Source of the DNA: an uncultured Eubacterium sp.
GTDB taxonomy: Bacteria; Bacillota; Clostridia; Lachnospirales; Lachnospiraceae
Reading direction: 5' to 3'
NCBI GenBank assembly: GCA_910577225.1
Contig: CAJTMV010000038.1
Location: 1 to 38,025 of the forward strand
DNA: 38,025 nt
Part shown: positions 16,163-24,787 of the stretch, piece after piece
How positions within the stretch are numbered: the stretch's first letter is position 1
Layout of the letters: every line of letters starts with the position of its first letter
Translations under genes and position numbers: made by a program
Notes under the pieces: model-generated
The model's input: only the letters and a program-made list of their open reading frames with translations
Told to the model about the DNA's origin: nothing
The model's database searches: none

Positions 16163-17296
16163 TTATTCCACCATTTCCGGATACGGCCAGTCTGTAAGAC
16201 CGCCAAACTCAAAAACGTTTTCGTACCCCATATCCGCCAGTTTTTGGGCCGCCTGTCTGCTCCTGTTTCCGCTCCTGCAATAGACCAGTATCGGCTGTGC
16301 TTTATCCGGCAATTGTTCCGGTTCGCTTATGATTTCTTCATTTGGCAGACATATCGCCTGCTTTATATGTCCGGTATCATACTCTTCTCTTGTACGTACA
16401 TCCAGAAGGATGATTCCTTTTTCGTTGTCCATCTTTTCTTTTGCTTCCTGCGGGGTAATCTGCTGATACGTCATCGGTTTGTCCTCCTGCGTTTGCTCCT
16501 TATAAGCGTGGTTATGTGTCTCTATCATCTGCAGCGCTGCCTCCGCCGTCTGCTGCTGCTGCTCTATGCGGCTGATACCGGCAGCGTGGTCGCCCTTTTG
16601 CTCTCCATAGTTTCCAAACTGCGCATGGTTTCCGCCTTCGATGCAGACGCTTATATAATTGGCCGGCATCCGTGCATTCCCGGCCTCGTACTTCTTCTGG
16701 TTTAAGACCCCGTCGTTGCTTCCGTACACTGACAGGACAGAAAAAGAATCCTGGGAGTCGGATATCAGACTTTTGACCGGATAGGCAGCCAGAAGTATCA
16801 GCCCATCCAGTTCTTCCAGATGTTTTGACGCATAAGAAGCGGCCATGGCTCCTCCCAGAGAATGTCCGGACACATACCAGTGATCATACTTATAAGTCTC
16901 CATTATCGTTTGTGCCTTATTTTGCCCTAAAAACGCGAGATTACACGGCATCTGAATCAAAAAGCAGTCGATTCCTTTTTCTGCCAGCTGATACAGCAGC
17001 GGAAGATATGCGGTATATTCGACTTTTGCGCCCGGATAAAAAATCAATGCCGTATCATCTTTGGGCCCGTCCAGATACATGCCGTCTGCGATCGCTGTAA
17101 CAGATACGCCGCCCGTTTTCTCCAAATATTCCTGCACGCTTTCATCCGCATGGTAGTAATCGTTTACATAAAATACGCCGGCAGTCACAAGCAGTACAGA
17201 CAGTATTGCAATTACCAAAATTGCTGTCTTTTTCCTGTGAACAGACAAACTCCCCATCGCCGATGTGTTTCGCTGATTCTCATGAGATAATTTCAT
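16163..17296 (-). CDS. Membrane-anchored alpha/beta hydrolase fused to a rhodanese domain
   Basis: This 377-residue protein begins with a membrane anchor (about residues 24-45), then an alpha/beta hydrolase: a FYPGAKVE oxyanion region, a GHSLGG nucleophile elbow and a GGNHAQFGNYG element with the likely His. A Gln-rich linker leads to a C-terminal rhodanese domain (about residues 275-377) with active-site Cys in VYCRSGNRSRQAA. Start set at 17296, where AAGGAG lies eight bases upstream; the longer frame adds 29 residues before it. The linker contains an ATG at plus 16474 preceded by a perfect AGGAGG (plus 16483-16488). A separate 103-residue rhodanese could therefore also be made, and the fusion may reflect a lost stop codon between two operon genes. 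Confidence 0.8.
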   Translation of the reverse strand: MKLSHENQRNTSAMGSLSVHRKKTAILVIAILSVLLVTAGVFYVNDYYHADESVQEYLEKTGGVSVTAIADGMYLDGPKDDTALIFYPGAKVEYTAYLPLLYQLAEKGIDCFLIQMPCNLAFLGQNKAQTIMETYKYDHWYVSGHSLGGAMAASYASKHLEELDGLILLAAYPVKSLISDSQDSFSVLSVYGSNDGVLNQKKYEAGNARMPANYISVCIEGGNHAQFGNYGEQKGDHAAGISRIEQQQQTAEAALQMIETHNHAYKEQTQEDKPMTYQQITPQEAKEKMDNEKGIILLDVRTREEYDTGHIKQAICLPNEEIISEPEQLPDKAQPILVYCRSGNRSRQAAQKLADMGYENVFEFGGLTDWPYPEMVE

Positions 17297-17774
17297 TCGT
17301 TTGTCTCCTTCCATATTCCGCCGTTTCTGCAAACAGTTCTCTGCGTTGTCTGAACGGTCTGCTATTATTCTATATTTTTCCAAATATTGCGAATATTTTC
17401 TTTCATATCTGAAAATACACGAAATTTTTCCTGCATTTTCAGCCAGGTGCCGATCTTTTATTTCATCAGACAGAATTTTTCTGACAATTCACATATTCAT
17501 GCATGGTATCTGACCGGCTGTTACATTTCCTTTGGTTCCTGCATGCGTCGATAATATCTGACCGGCTGTTACATTTCCTTTAGTTCCTGCATGCGTCGAC
17601 GATATCTGACCGGAATATTTCCTGCGTTTGCTGCAAACGTCTCATGTACTTCCCCGTCGTCTGACGTCAGCAGGATTGTGTCAGACCTGTTTCAAACTGA
17701 CTGTTATAACCTCCCGCGCAGGCTGTAACACTCCTCTGCTATTTTCATATATTAGAAAAAACGGCGGTTTTTGA
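17297..17774. other. Intergenic region with tandem repeat
   Basis: About 480 bases between divergent genes. Apart from the 48-bp tandem repeat listed separately, I see no RNA gene and no confident promoter. The frames here are short and unlike protein. Confidence 0.5.
17507..17613. repeat. 48-bp tandem repeat, two full units plus a partial third
   Basis: Units begin at 17507, 17555 and 17603 with TATCTGACCGG. The first two are nearly identical over 48 bp, differing at about three positions; the third diverges after 11 bases. There is no spacer, so it is not CRISPR-like. Function is unknown. Confidence 0.85.
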
Positions 17775-17960
17775 ATGAATTCCTGTAAAAATCTGTATTA
17801 TCTGTCTTCCATCGCCTGTATGCTGGCCGACTGTCTGGATGAAGAAGAGCTGGAGCTTCTTTCTGTGGACCTTCTGACACTCGGCGAACTGACAGAATCC
17901 ATACTGGTACACAAAAAACATTGTAACACAGCCCGCGGCTGTCGTTCCCTGGACGAATAA
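17775..17960 (+). CDS. DUF6774-like mini-protein
   Basis: This 61-residue protein has the pattern of the small Clostridia family DUF6774: a short polar start with Cys, a hydrophobic SSIACMLADCL helix, an acidic EEELELLSVDLLTLGELTESIL helix and a variable tail. The role of the family is unknown. The ribosome site is weak (GGCGG about eight bases before the ATG). It is the only plus-strand gene in a long minus-strand region. A short CCGCTCAGCGG hairpin followed by T residues at about 18003-18018 may terminate it and overlaps the end of the convergent gene. Confidence 0.6.
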   Translation: MNSCKNLYYLSSIACMLADCLDEEELELLSVDLLTLGELTESILVHKKHCNTARGCRSLDE

Positions 17961-18006
17961 AAGCGCCGGCCGGACCTGAGATGGACCGTTGTCGTTTACA
18001 GGCCGC

Positions 18007-21000
18007 TCAGCGGTTTTTCTTATACCCGCATTCCGGACACACATCTCGTTCCTGATAGACGTAGCCGCACCGGAAACAGCAGATCGTATCGTGCGTTTCT
18101 TTTGCGAGATATTTTAGTTTTCTGGAAGCTGGTTTTTCCTGCAGATAGCGGATAAATTCTTCCAGAATGCGCGCCCAGTCTTCCATTTCGCCTGTTTTTA
18201 CCACGTACGGCAGCTTATGCTCGGCGCCGTTTGTTTCCGTCAGCATGATTTTTTTATTTAACAGTCCGGTAGACGCTTCGATAGCGTCGATGTCAGAAAC
18301 TGGTATTTCATATGCATGTGTTCTTGTACTGTAAAATAACGTTTCCGGCGTCAGTACCATGCCTTCCCTGCCGCTGCCGCTTCTGGACGTATCGATCGAA
18401 AAAATCGGATACTCGAACATACTGCGTCCGCCTGCGTAAGCGGCAAGCGCGGCGTCGATCGCGCTTGTTTCTCCCGGTTTTGCGGTGTTTAACATGACTT
18501 TGCGTGCCGGATAAAAATGATGTCTGGCGTTTTCTTTGATCGTACCGCGCATCTCTTCCTGCAGCTTTTGGACTAACAGTTCACATTCATCGGTACGAAT
18601 TTTTTCCAGTCGTTTGGCCAGCATTTCCAACGCGCTGTTTTTTAATTCCGGAAGAAAATTTTCATCCATCACCTGTTCATATACGGCAGCCGCAGCCTGA
18701 TAATCCATCTGCTGTGCCTGGTCCAGTAGTTCGTTCAGACGATCTTTGTCCAATTCGGTCACTTTTTCCTTAATTTTATCCATATAAGGAGCTATGTTTT
18801 CTTCTGCAAAATTCTGCTCTTCCAGACGCCGCATCAATCCGGTATAATCCCCGCGGCTGACTTTGCGGGAATGCTTTACCATGCCTGCAATCTCCTGTTT
18901 TTCTGCAGCTTCGCGCTTTTGGCGCAACGTTTCCTGATAAGGAGACAGATCCACGTCTTCGTATGCAGACAGGCGCTGTTCCAGTTTTTGAAACGCTGCG
19001 CGGTCCATGCGCTGCGGCATCTGTTCCATTAGCTGGCGGACTTCTTCTTTTCCCCGCTGGACGCGCAGTTCCTGCAGCTTTTTCAGATACGGTCCTTTGA
19101 TCGATTCCGGATAATCTTCCTGCTCCGTTTCCTGTATTGTCTTTTTTAACTGTGCATAGTTTTTTTTCGTATTTTGTTCCGCTTTTTTTTGTATTTCCTC
19201 TGCCAGCTCCTGATATTCGGACTCTGCGATCTGTTCGGTCAGCGACTGTCTTTGTACGGCATCCAGCTTTGGATCGTTTAAGATCTGTTTTTTTAATTCC
19301 TGCTTTTGACGCCTGGAAAGCCGGTCCAGCTTATCGATTCTTTTATAATAGTTTTCCAGATGCTTCTCCTGCGCACGCTGCGCGGCGTCTTGTGTCTGTC
19401 TGATGTCGTGCGGACGTGTATGACTGATATCCGGCTGCTGTCCCCGGGTATGATTCCCCTGAACAGACGTCTGTCCGTCCGGAGCCAAATCCTGCTGGTC
19501 GATTGCCTGTCCGCCTGAAGTTGAATTTTCCTGATGTACTATCCGTCCGCCCGAAGCTGAATTTTCCTGATGTACTATCCGTCCGCCCGAAGCTGGATTT
19601 TCCTGATGTGCTATCCGTCCGCCCGAAACTGGATTTTCCTGATGTACTATCCGTCCGCCCGAAGCTGGATTTTCCTGTCCCTGATCTGATGCCATATTCT
19701 GCGGATTTTTTATCTGTCTGGCGGCATCCAAAGGCGACCTGCTGCGACTCTGCTGTGCGGTATTATCGATATCGGGCGAAAGACGCGTCTGTTTCGCAGC
19801 GTTCGGCGGCGTTTGAGAAGAAGGCGGCAGCTTACTGTGATCGCTTTGCGGCAGATCTTTTGAATACTTCGTCCCATGCTCTGACCGCATATAATCTGTA
19901 TAGCGCGCCTGCCCCATATCATCCAGCTCCATATCCGGATACGCGTGCATCTGCGGACTGGCATCGGACGCTTCGTCTTCCAGGCGCTTTTTCTGTTCTC
20001 TTACCCTGGCTTCTTCGAGAAACTTCTTTTCGTGCTTTGCGACGACAGCGTCCGGATAAAATCCTTCTTCTACCCTGTGCGCAAAATGCTGAAACACTTC
20101 CTGCGGCAGCGCCGCGAAATTTTTGCCAAACTCCTCCATCTGCCGGAGCGCATCCTGCGCGCTGTACAGCCGATCCGGATGTTTCGGACGCAGGGCTTCT
20201 CTTTTTTCCTTTGCTTCTCTTAACAGCCGTTGTTTGCGTACCGCCTCATATTCATTGTATTTAAAATTGGCGGCCCGCTCTCCATAATAACCCATCAGCT
20301 CCAGATAGTCCTCATACGCCTTTTGGTCTTCGTCAAAATCCATCTCGTAAATGAGTCCTTCGCTAATCAGGCGGTCCGGTCGCGGCGTATAAAAGCAGTT
20401 ACAGTGACTGCATGTATACGTGCGCGCCAGATAAACTCCTTTTTCTTCCGTATCGATCCGCACTTCCTTTCCTTCAGGATAGACGGCCATATGCAGTTTT
20501 TCCTGACAGCGGGGACACCGATATCCGACCAGATAAAAATTATTGCCAATCCGGTCCTCCACCCGCTCTGCCAGCGTCGTTTCTTCTTTAGAAAAAGCGC
20601 GTTCGCGATTTTTCCAGATCAGACGGTGCCAGAGCCCCGAAGATTCCGCTGCGGGATCCTCCGCCTGCTTTTTTTCATATTCCAGCACGGTTTGGAGTAC
20701 TTCTTCATACGTAACGCGTACCCCTACCTTATAAAACCGAAAATTTTCCTTACGAAAAGACGGTTCGATATAAAACGTATTCAGAATCTTTGCAAACAGC
20801 TGGTTCAGCTGCGGATAGTCCTGCTGCACATTTAACCCCCGCAGTGTTCCCCATTTGCCGAACGCGTACAAAACCATATGTACCAGATCTTTCAGCGTGG
20901 GATGTCTGGAAATATCCAATATCTCCTCTTCTTTATATGGAACATCCACCAGATTGGTCGTCACTTTTTTGGTTTCAAACTGAAAAATCAAAGACCGCAC

Positions 21001-21129
21001 AGTACCTTCCAGAATCAGCTCGTCATCTCTGACCAGAAAACGCCCATTCCAGACGACCTGCTCTCCCATTGTCTGAATCAGTTTTTGAAATATCTGCTCC
21101 TGTTCTTCTGACGCCTGTAATACCAGCAT
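18007..21129 (-). CDS. Large zinc-ribbon, coiled-coil protein with a PH-like C-terminal domain (unknown function)
   Basis: This 1040-residue protein is probably cytoplasmic. An N-terminal globular part (1-190) precedes a zinc ribbon with CPRC and CSHC (about 200-242). A charged helical region follows, then a low-complexity linker with 12-residue repeats around QENPASGGRIVH (about 483-543). A long Glu/Lys/Gln-rich coiled coil spans about 560-870. A beta-rich segment with TLFYSTRTHAYEIPVSDID (about 880-975) resembles bacterial PH-like domains. The C-terminus is a second zinc ribbon with CFRCG and CPECG. Start set at 21129, preceded by GAGAGGTG. It follows the FAD-protein gene by 31 bp in the same direction. 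I do not recognise a characterised homologue; a scaffold or stress-envelope role would be a guess. Confidence 0.75.
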   Translation of the reverse strand: MLVLQASEEQEQIFQKLIQTMGEQVVWNGRFLVRDDELILEGTVRSLIFQFETKKVTTNLVDVPYKEEEILDISRHPTLKDLVHMVLYAFGKWGTLRGLNVQQDYPQLNQLFAKILNTFYIEPSFRKENFRFYKVGVRVTYEEVLQTVLEYEKKQAEDPAAESSGLWHRLIWKNRERAFSKEETTLAERVEDRIGNNFYLVGYRCPRCQEKLHMAVYPEGKEVRIDTEEKGVYLARTYTCSHCNCFYTPRPDRLISEGLIYEMDFDEDQKAYEDYLELMGYYGERAANFKYNEYEAVRKQRLLREAKEKREALRPKHPDRLYSAQDALRQMEEFGKNFAALPQEVFQHFAHRVEEGFYPDAVVAKHEKKFLEEARVREQKKRLEDEASDASPQMHAYPDMELDDMGQARYTDYMRSEHGTKYSKDLPQSDHSKLPPSSQTPPNAAKQTRLSPDIDNTAQQSRSRSPLDAARQIKNPQNMASDQGQENPASGGRIVHQENPVSGGRIAHQENPASGGRIVHQENSASGGRIVHQENSTSGGQAIDQQDLAPDGQTSVQGNHTRGQQPDISHTRPHDIRQTQDAAQRAQEKHLENYYKRIDKLDRLSRRQKQELKKQILNDPKLDAVQRQSLTEQIAESEYQELAEEIQKKAEQNTKKNYAQLKKTIQETEQEDYPESIKGPYLKKLQELRVQRGKEEVRQLMEQMPQRMDRAAFQKLEQRLSAYEDVDLSPYQETLRQKREAAEKQEIAGMVKHSRKVSRGDYTGLMRRLEEQNFAEENIAPYMDKIKEKVTELDKDRLNELLDQAQQMDYQAAAAVYEQVMDENFLPELKNSALEMLAKRLEKIRTDECELLVQKLQEEMRGTIKENARHHFYPARKVMLNTAKPGETSAIDAALAAYAGGRSMFEYPIFSIDTSRSGSGREGMVLTPETLFYSTRTHAYEIPVSDIDAIEASTGLLNKKIMLTETNGAEHKLPYVVKTGEMEDWARILEEFIRYLQEKPASRKLKYLAKETHDTICCFRCGYVYQERDVCPECGYKKNR
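19509..19677 (-). repeat. In-frame 36-bp coding repeats, nearly five units
   Basis: Units start at 19509, 19545, 19581, 19617 and 19653; the last is partial. Each encodes twelve residues close to QENPASGGRIVH. The units are contiguous and in frame inside the zinc-ribbon protein gene, with only a few substitutions. This suggests recent slippage or recombination and likely length variation between strains. Confidence 0.9.
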
Positions 21130-21160
21130 GATGGTCACCTCTCTTTTCTTATCGTACCGG

Positions 21161-22777
21161 TTACCTGATTGCATACCTCTTTCCGATTGCTTCTGCTACC
21201 TTAATGCCGTCCATTGCCGCCGACATAATTCCGCCCGCATAGCCGGCGCCTTCTCCGCACGGATAGATTCCGTCGGCAATACTGCGATAGTCTTCCCCGC
21301 GCGGTATCCGTATCGGAGAAGACGTACGGCTCTCGATGCCGGACAGTATCGCGTCATAACGACCGAATCCTGGAATATAACCGTCAAAACGTTCCATTCC
21401 GTGAATCAGCGCCTGTTTCAGGGATTCTGGCAGCAGTTCTCCAAGATCTGCGAATGCTGCCGCCCCTTTGGTACAGGAAGCAAACTCACCGTAGGACTCT
21501 GAAATCCGTCCGATTTTATAATCGCCATAGAGCTGCTGGGGAATCCGTCCGTTTCCCAGCTGATATGCCCGCTGCTCCAGTTCCCTTTGAAAGCGGATTC
21601 CGCATAGCGGATCGTTACCGTCTCCCGAAAAATCGTCCAGCGTTACAGAGACTATAATTGCGCTGTTGGCATTTCTGCCGTCCCGTTTGTGGTAGCTCAT
21701 CCCATTTACTGCCAGCCCGCCAGCCTCTGAAGAAGCGTTTACGACATATCCGCCGGGGCACATGCAAAAAGAATAAACGCCCCGCTGATCCTGAAACGAA
21801 CCGGTTACTTTATAGGACGCAGGCGGAAGTTCCCTGCTGTCTGTGTGGTGATACTGGTGCGCGTCGATCATTTTCTGCGGATGCTCCACACGCATGCCGA
21901 CAGCAAATGCTTTTGGCTGCATCGGAATTTTGCGGTCGGCAAGCATTTGAAACGTATCGCGCGCACTGTGACCGACCGCAAGTACGAGAAGGTCTGTCGG
22001 AATCTCCTGTCTGCATCCTTTGGATGTTACCGTAATCGAATGCAGCTTCTGGTCTCTGAGCGCAAGATCGGTCAGACATGTCTCAAAATAAAAGGAACCG
22101 CCCAGACGGATAATGTGATTCCGCAGATTTGCAACAACATCGATAAGCTGATCCGTTCCAATATGCGGCTTATTGACATATAAAATACTCTCGTCCGCTC
22201 CATGCTGCACAAATGTCTCCAGTACGAAACGATTTCTTCCGACAGGATCTTTCACCAGCGTGTTCAGCTTTCCATCGGAAAACGTGCCAGCTCCTCCCTC
22301 GCCGAACTGCACATTCGAAGACGTGTCCAAAACGCCTGTCTCCCAGAACGTTTCTACGTCCCCAAGCCGCTGCTTTGCCATTTTTCCGCGTTCGATCACA
22401 ATGGGTTCATAACCGTGAGAAGCCAGCAAATATGCGCAAAATAATCCGGCCGGCCCGCTGCCGGCAATGACAGGACGATGTCTGAGCCGGTCCGTACCGG
22501 ACTTCGGAAAACGATAGGTCTGCTCTTTGGTTAACATAATATTTTTATTGTGCACCCGTTCGACCAGCTGCTTCTCTTTGGACGAATCCAGATCCAGTTC
22601 TACGTCTACCGTATAGACATAAGCCGCTTCGTGACCACGCCGCGCATCGATGGACTGTTTCCAGATGCGGAACGTGACCGGCTGCTCCTTTTTTACACGC
22701 AGCAGTTTTCGAATCTTTCGTTCAATATCGTTTTTTGTATGTCTGAGCGGCACTTTGATCTGCTGAATACGAATCAT
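21161..22777 (-). CDS. FAD-dependent oxidoreductase of the COG2509 type
   Basis: This 538-residue flavoprotein starts with a small N-terminal domain (IRIQQIKVPL and RKLLRVKK, about 1-80). A Rossmann FAD motif follows, PVIAGSGPAGLFCAYLLA (about 95-112), with the ERG end, a GTFSDGKLNT segment and a C-terminal GEGAGYAGGIMSAAMDG FAD-contact motif. COG2509 proteins are widespread in Clostridia, but their reaction is not established. The start at 22777 has AAAGGAG eight bases before it and overlaps the stop of the preceding flavoprotein gene by four bases (ATGA), so the two are translationally coupled. A longer frame to 22906 lies wholly inside that neighbour and is rejected. Confidence 0.85.
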   Translation of the reverse strand: MIRIQQIKVPLRHTKNDIERKIRKLLRVKKEQPVTFRIWKQSIDARRGHEAAYVYTVDVELDLDSSKEKQLVERVHNKNIMLTKEQTYRFPKSGTDRLRHRPVIAGSGPAGLFCAYLLASHGYEPIVIERGKMAKQRLGDVETFWETGVLDTSSNVQFGEGGAGTFSDGKLNTLVKDPVGRNRFVLETFVQHGADESILYVNKPHIGTDQLIDVVANLRNHIIRLGGSFYFETCLTDLALRDQKLHSITVTSKGCRQEIPTDLLVLAVGHSARDTFQMLADRKIPMQPKAFAVGMRVEHPQKMIDAHQYHHTDSRELPPASYKVTGSFQDQRGVYSFCMCPGGYVVNASSEAGGLAVNGMSYHKRDGRNANSAIIVSVTLDDFSGDGNDPLCGIRFQRELEQRAYQLGNGRIPQQLYGDYKIGRISESYGEFASCTKGAAAFADLGELLPESLKQALIHGMERFDGYIPGFGRYDAILSGIESRTSSPIRIPRGEDYRSIADGIYPCGEGAGYAGGIMSAAMDGIKVAEAIGKRYAIR

Positions 22778-24126
22778 AGCGGATGCTCCTTTCTCCCGTT
22801 TTTGGCAGCCTTCTGTATCTGCCGCTGTCCATGCAGCCGTTTTGCAGCGCTGTCCGCTGCCACATAGCCGCTGGACCATGCCCACTGCAGATTGTAGCCG
22901 CCGCATTTTCCGTCCACGTCAACAATTTCTCCGGCAAAATAAAGTCCCGGAACGATTTTGGATTCCATACGCTGCGCGAAGATCTCCTGCACAGGAACTC
23001 CTCCTGTCGTGACCTGCGCATGATCGAACCCTTTCGTGCCTGTAACCGTAACCTCATAGTTTTTCATCTGTCCGGCCAGACGCCGGATCTGTTTTTCGGT
23101 CAGATTTTCACAGACTTCTCCTGCATCAAGTCCGGCCCGTTTTAAGACAACGCCGGTCAGTTTGTCTGGCAGACGTCCCGTCAGGGCATCGGCCAGCTTC
23201 TGATGCCTGTGATAAATACTCAAAAACCGGCTGCCAAGGTATGCGGTAAGCTGTTCCATCTGCAGATCCGGCTGAAAATCCAGACAGACAGTTACGTGCC
23301 GCTTTTGCTCCAGCGCCCGGGAAACGATGCGGGCAGACTGAAAGATCACAATGCCGGAGATCCCGTAATCGGTGATCTGCAGTTCTCCGCATTCACATGC
23401 CTTTGGCTCGTGATCTACATACAAAGCTGCCGCGCAGAAAACGCGGATGCCTGCCGGCAGTCGGATGTCCGTTTCATTCGTCAGAAGCGCCGTTAACGCC
23501 GGCAGAGGCGCCGCGATCGAATGCCCCAGCTGTCTGGCATAAATATAACCGCTGCCGTCGCTGCCGGTCTTTTTCATCGCCTTTCCCCCTGTAGCAAGTA
23601 TACAGGTCCTGCCGATATATACCTGATCTTTTGTTTCAATTCGGAACAGACCTTTCCAAAACCGCTCTCTGCGAAGCTGTTCTATACGAAGCTGTTCTTT
23701 GGAGTCCGTTTTATGTACCGCACGAATACCGACGGAGAAAAGGATCGGAATATCCAGGCGCTGTGCCTCGGCCAGAAGAACGTTTTTTACCGAAGATGCC
23801 TGCCCGCTTTCCGGATACATACATGTCCCGTTTTTTTGCACCGGACGGATGCCCAGCTCTTCAAAAAAGCGGATCGTGTCCTGACAGGAAAACTGCGCAA
23901 GTACCGTTCGTATAAAATCCGGTTCTTCGCAATAATAGTTTTCCAGGCTTTGATCCGCATTCGTATAATTACATTTTCCATTGCCGGTTGCCAGTATTTT
24001 CTTTGCCGCCTGTTCCATATGTTCCAGCACAAGAACCCGCAGTCCTTTCCGCGCGGCGGTTACTGCCGCCATCAGACCGGAGGCTCCTGCGCCGATTATG
24101 ACGGTGTCGTAAATTTGTTTTTGCAT
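22774..24126 (-). CDS. HI0933/BaiN-family NAD(P)/FAD-dependent flavoprotein
   Basis: This 450-residue flavoprotein has an N-terminal IIGAGASGLMAAVTAAR dinucleotide fold, the family-specific KKILATGNGKCNYTN segment, a CILATGGKAMKKTGSDG motif and a C-terminal GLYFAGEIVDVDGKCGGYN signature. HI0933-family members include BaiN, which reduces bile-acid intermediates in some gut Clostridia. Most members are uncharacterised housekeeping flavoproteins, and nothing nearby points to bile-acid metabolism. Start set at 24126 because AGGAG lies six bases upstream; a second ATG five codons earlier lacks this. It is coupled to the next flavoprotein gene by an ATGA overlap and follows the BofC-like gene by 24 bp. 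Confidence 0.88.
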   Translation of the reverse strand: MQKQIYDTVIIGAGASGLMAAVTAARKGLRVLVLEHMEQAAKKILATGNGKCNYTNADQSLENYYCEEPDFIRTVLAQFSCQDTIRFFEELGIRPVQKNGTCMYPESGQASSVKNVLLAEAQRLDIPILFSVGIRAVHKTDSKEQLRIEQLRRERFWKGLFRIETKDQVYIGRTCILATGGKAMKKTGSDGSGYIYARQLGHSIAAPLPALTALLTNETDIRLPAGIRVFCAAALYVDHEPKACECGELQITDYGISGIVIFQSARIVSRALEQKRHVTVCLDFQPDLQMEQLTAYLGSRFLSIYHRHQKLADALTGRLPDKLTGVVLKRAGLDAGEVCENLTEKQIRRLAGQMKNYEVTVTGTKGFDHAQVTTGGVPVQEIFAQRMESKIVPGLYFAGEIVDVDGKCGGYNLQWAWSSGYVAADSAAKRLHGQRQIQKAAKNGRKEHPL

Positions 24127-24150
24127 GTTGTTCTCCTGCATCGTTGTAAC

Positions 24151-24627
24151 TTAGCTTGTGCAGCTCTCCAGATAACCATACAGCTCCTGCTCATTCACAA
24201 AATATTTTCCGTTTTCCAGTTCCTGCCGCTGTCTTTGCGACATCGCATGATACGGGATTCCCGTATGAAAAAACAGATTTTCCGTATGAAAATGATAGAC
24301 ATCCAGATAGCCGTTTTTTACTTTTAATTCAAACCGAAATTCCACAGGATTCTGGCTGACTGCCGGTCCCCTGGAATTCTCAGCGGACGAATTGTTTTGC
24401 GGATGCGGCTGTATGGCAAATGATGCAGCCGCATCCTGCGGTACGGTCTCATCCGTATCAGGCGCCGCCGCACGGACAGCGGACGGATCCGTCTCCTTAT
24501 TTTCGTAAGAGTCTTCCGTCAGACTTTGGTGTGACCGAAACTGCGCCGTAACAACCATCATGGTTCCAAAAACAAGCGCCAGACACATCGTAAGCCAGAA
24601 TATTCGCATACTTTTTTTATCATTCAT
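24151..24627 (-). CDS. BofC C-terminal-domain-like membrane protein
   Basis: This 158-residue protein has a short basic start, one membrane helix (about residues 8-30) and a disordered acidic, Asn/Pro-rich linker. Its C-terminal domain contains GYLDVYHFHTENLFFHTGI followed by LENGKYFVNEQELYGYLES. That ending is typical of BofC-C-like proteins in Lachnospiraceae, which resemble the forespore checkpoint protein BofC. A role outside the membrane during sporulation or in wall signalling is possible. GAGGAGG lies just before the ATG at 24627; the longer frame adds 30 unlikely residues. It lies between a SpoVB-like gene and the flavoprotein genes, all on the minus strand. Confidence 0.7.
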   Translation of the reverse strand: MNDKKSMRIFWLTMCLALVFGTMMVVTAQFRSHQSLTEDSYENKETDPSAVRAAAPDTDETVPQDAAASFAIQPHPQNNSSAENSRGPAVSQNPVEFRFELKVKNGYLDVYHFHTENLFFHTGIPYHAMSQRQRQELENGKYFVNEQELYGYLESCTS

Positions 24628-24787
24628 AAAAGCCTCCTCGTCATCCTCTGCCAGAAGAACGCATTGCCATCCTCTGTCCCGGGAGTCTGATTTACAAAAA
24701 GTATGCACATCCTGCAAGCATTTTATTCATAAAAATACAAATATTTGAAACAGTCAAAAATATTCTGGTCATTTCTGTCTCCGTCGC

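Noticed and set aside
17507..17613. Second possible CRISPR-like array
   Set aside because: Only two full units, no spacers, no cas genes.
19509..19677. Possible CRISPR-like array (36-bp period)
   Set aside because: Units are contiguous, have no spacers and are in-frame coding repeats.
22774..24126. Assignment as the bile-acid enzyme BaiN
   Set aside because: The family match is clear, but no other bai genes are nearby and most members are not bile-acid enzymes.
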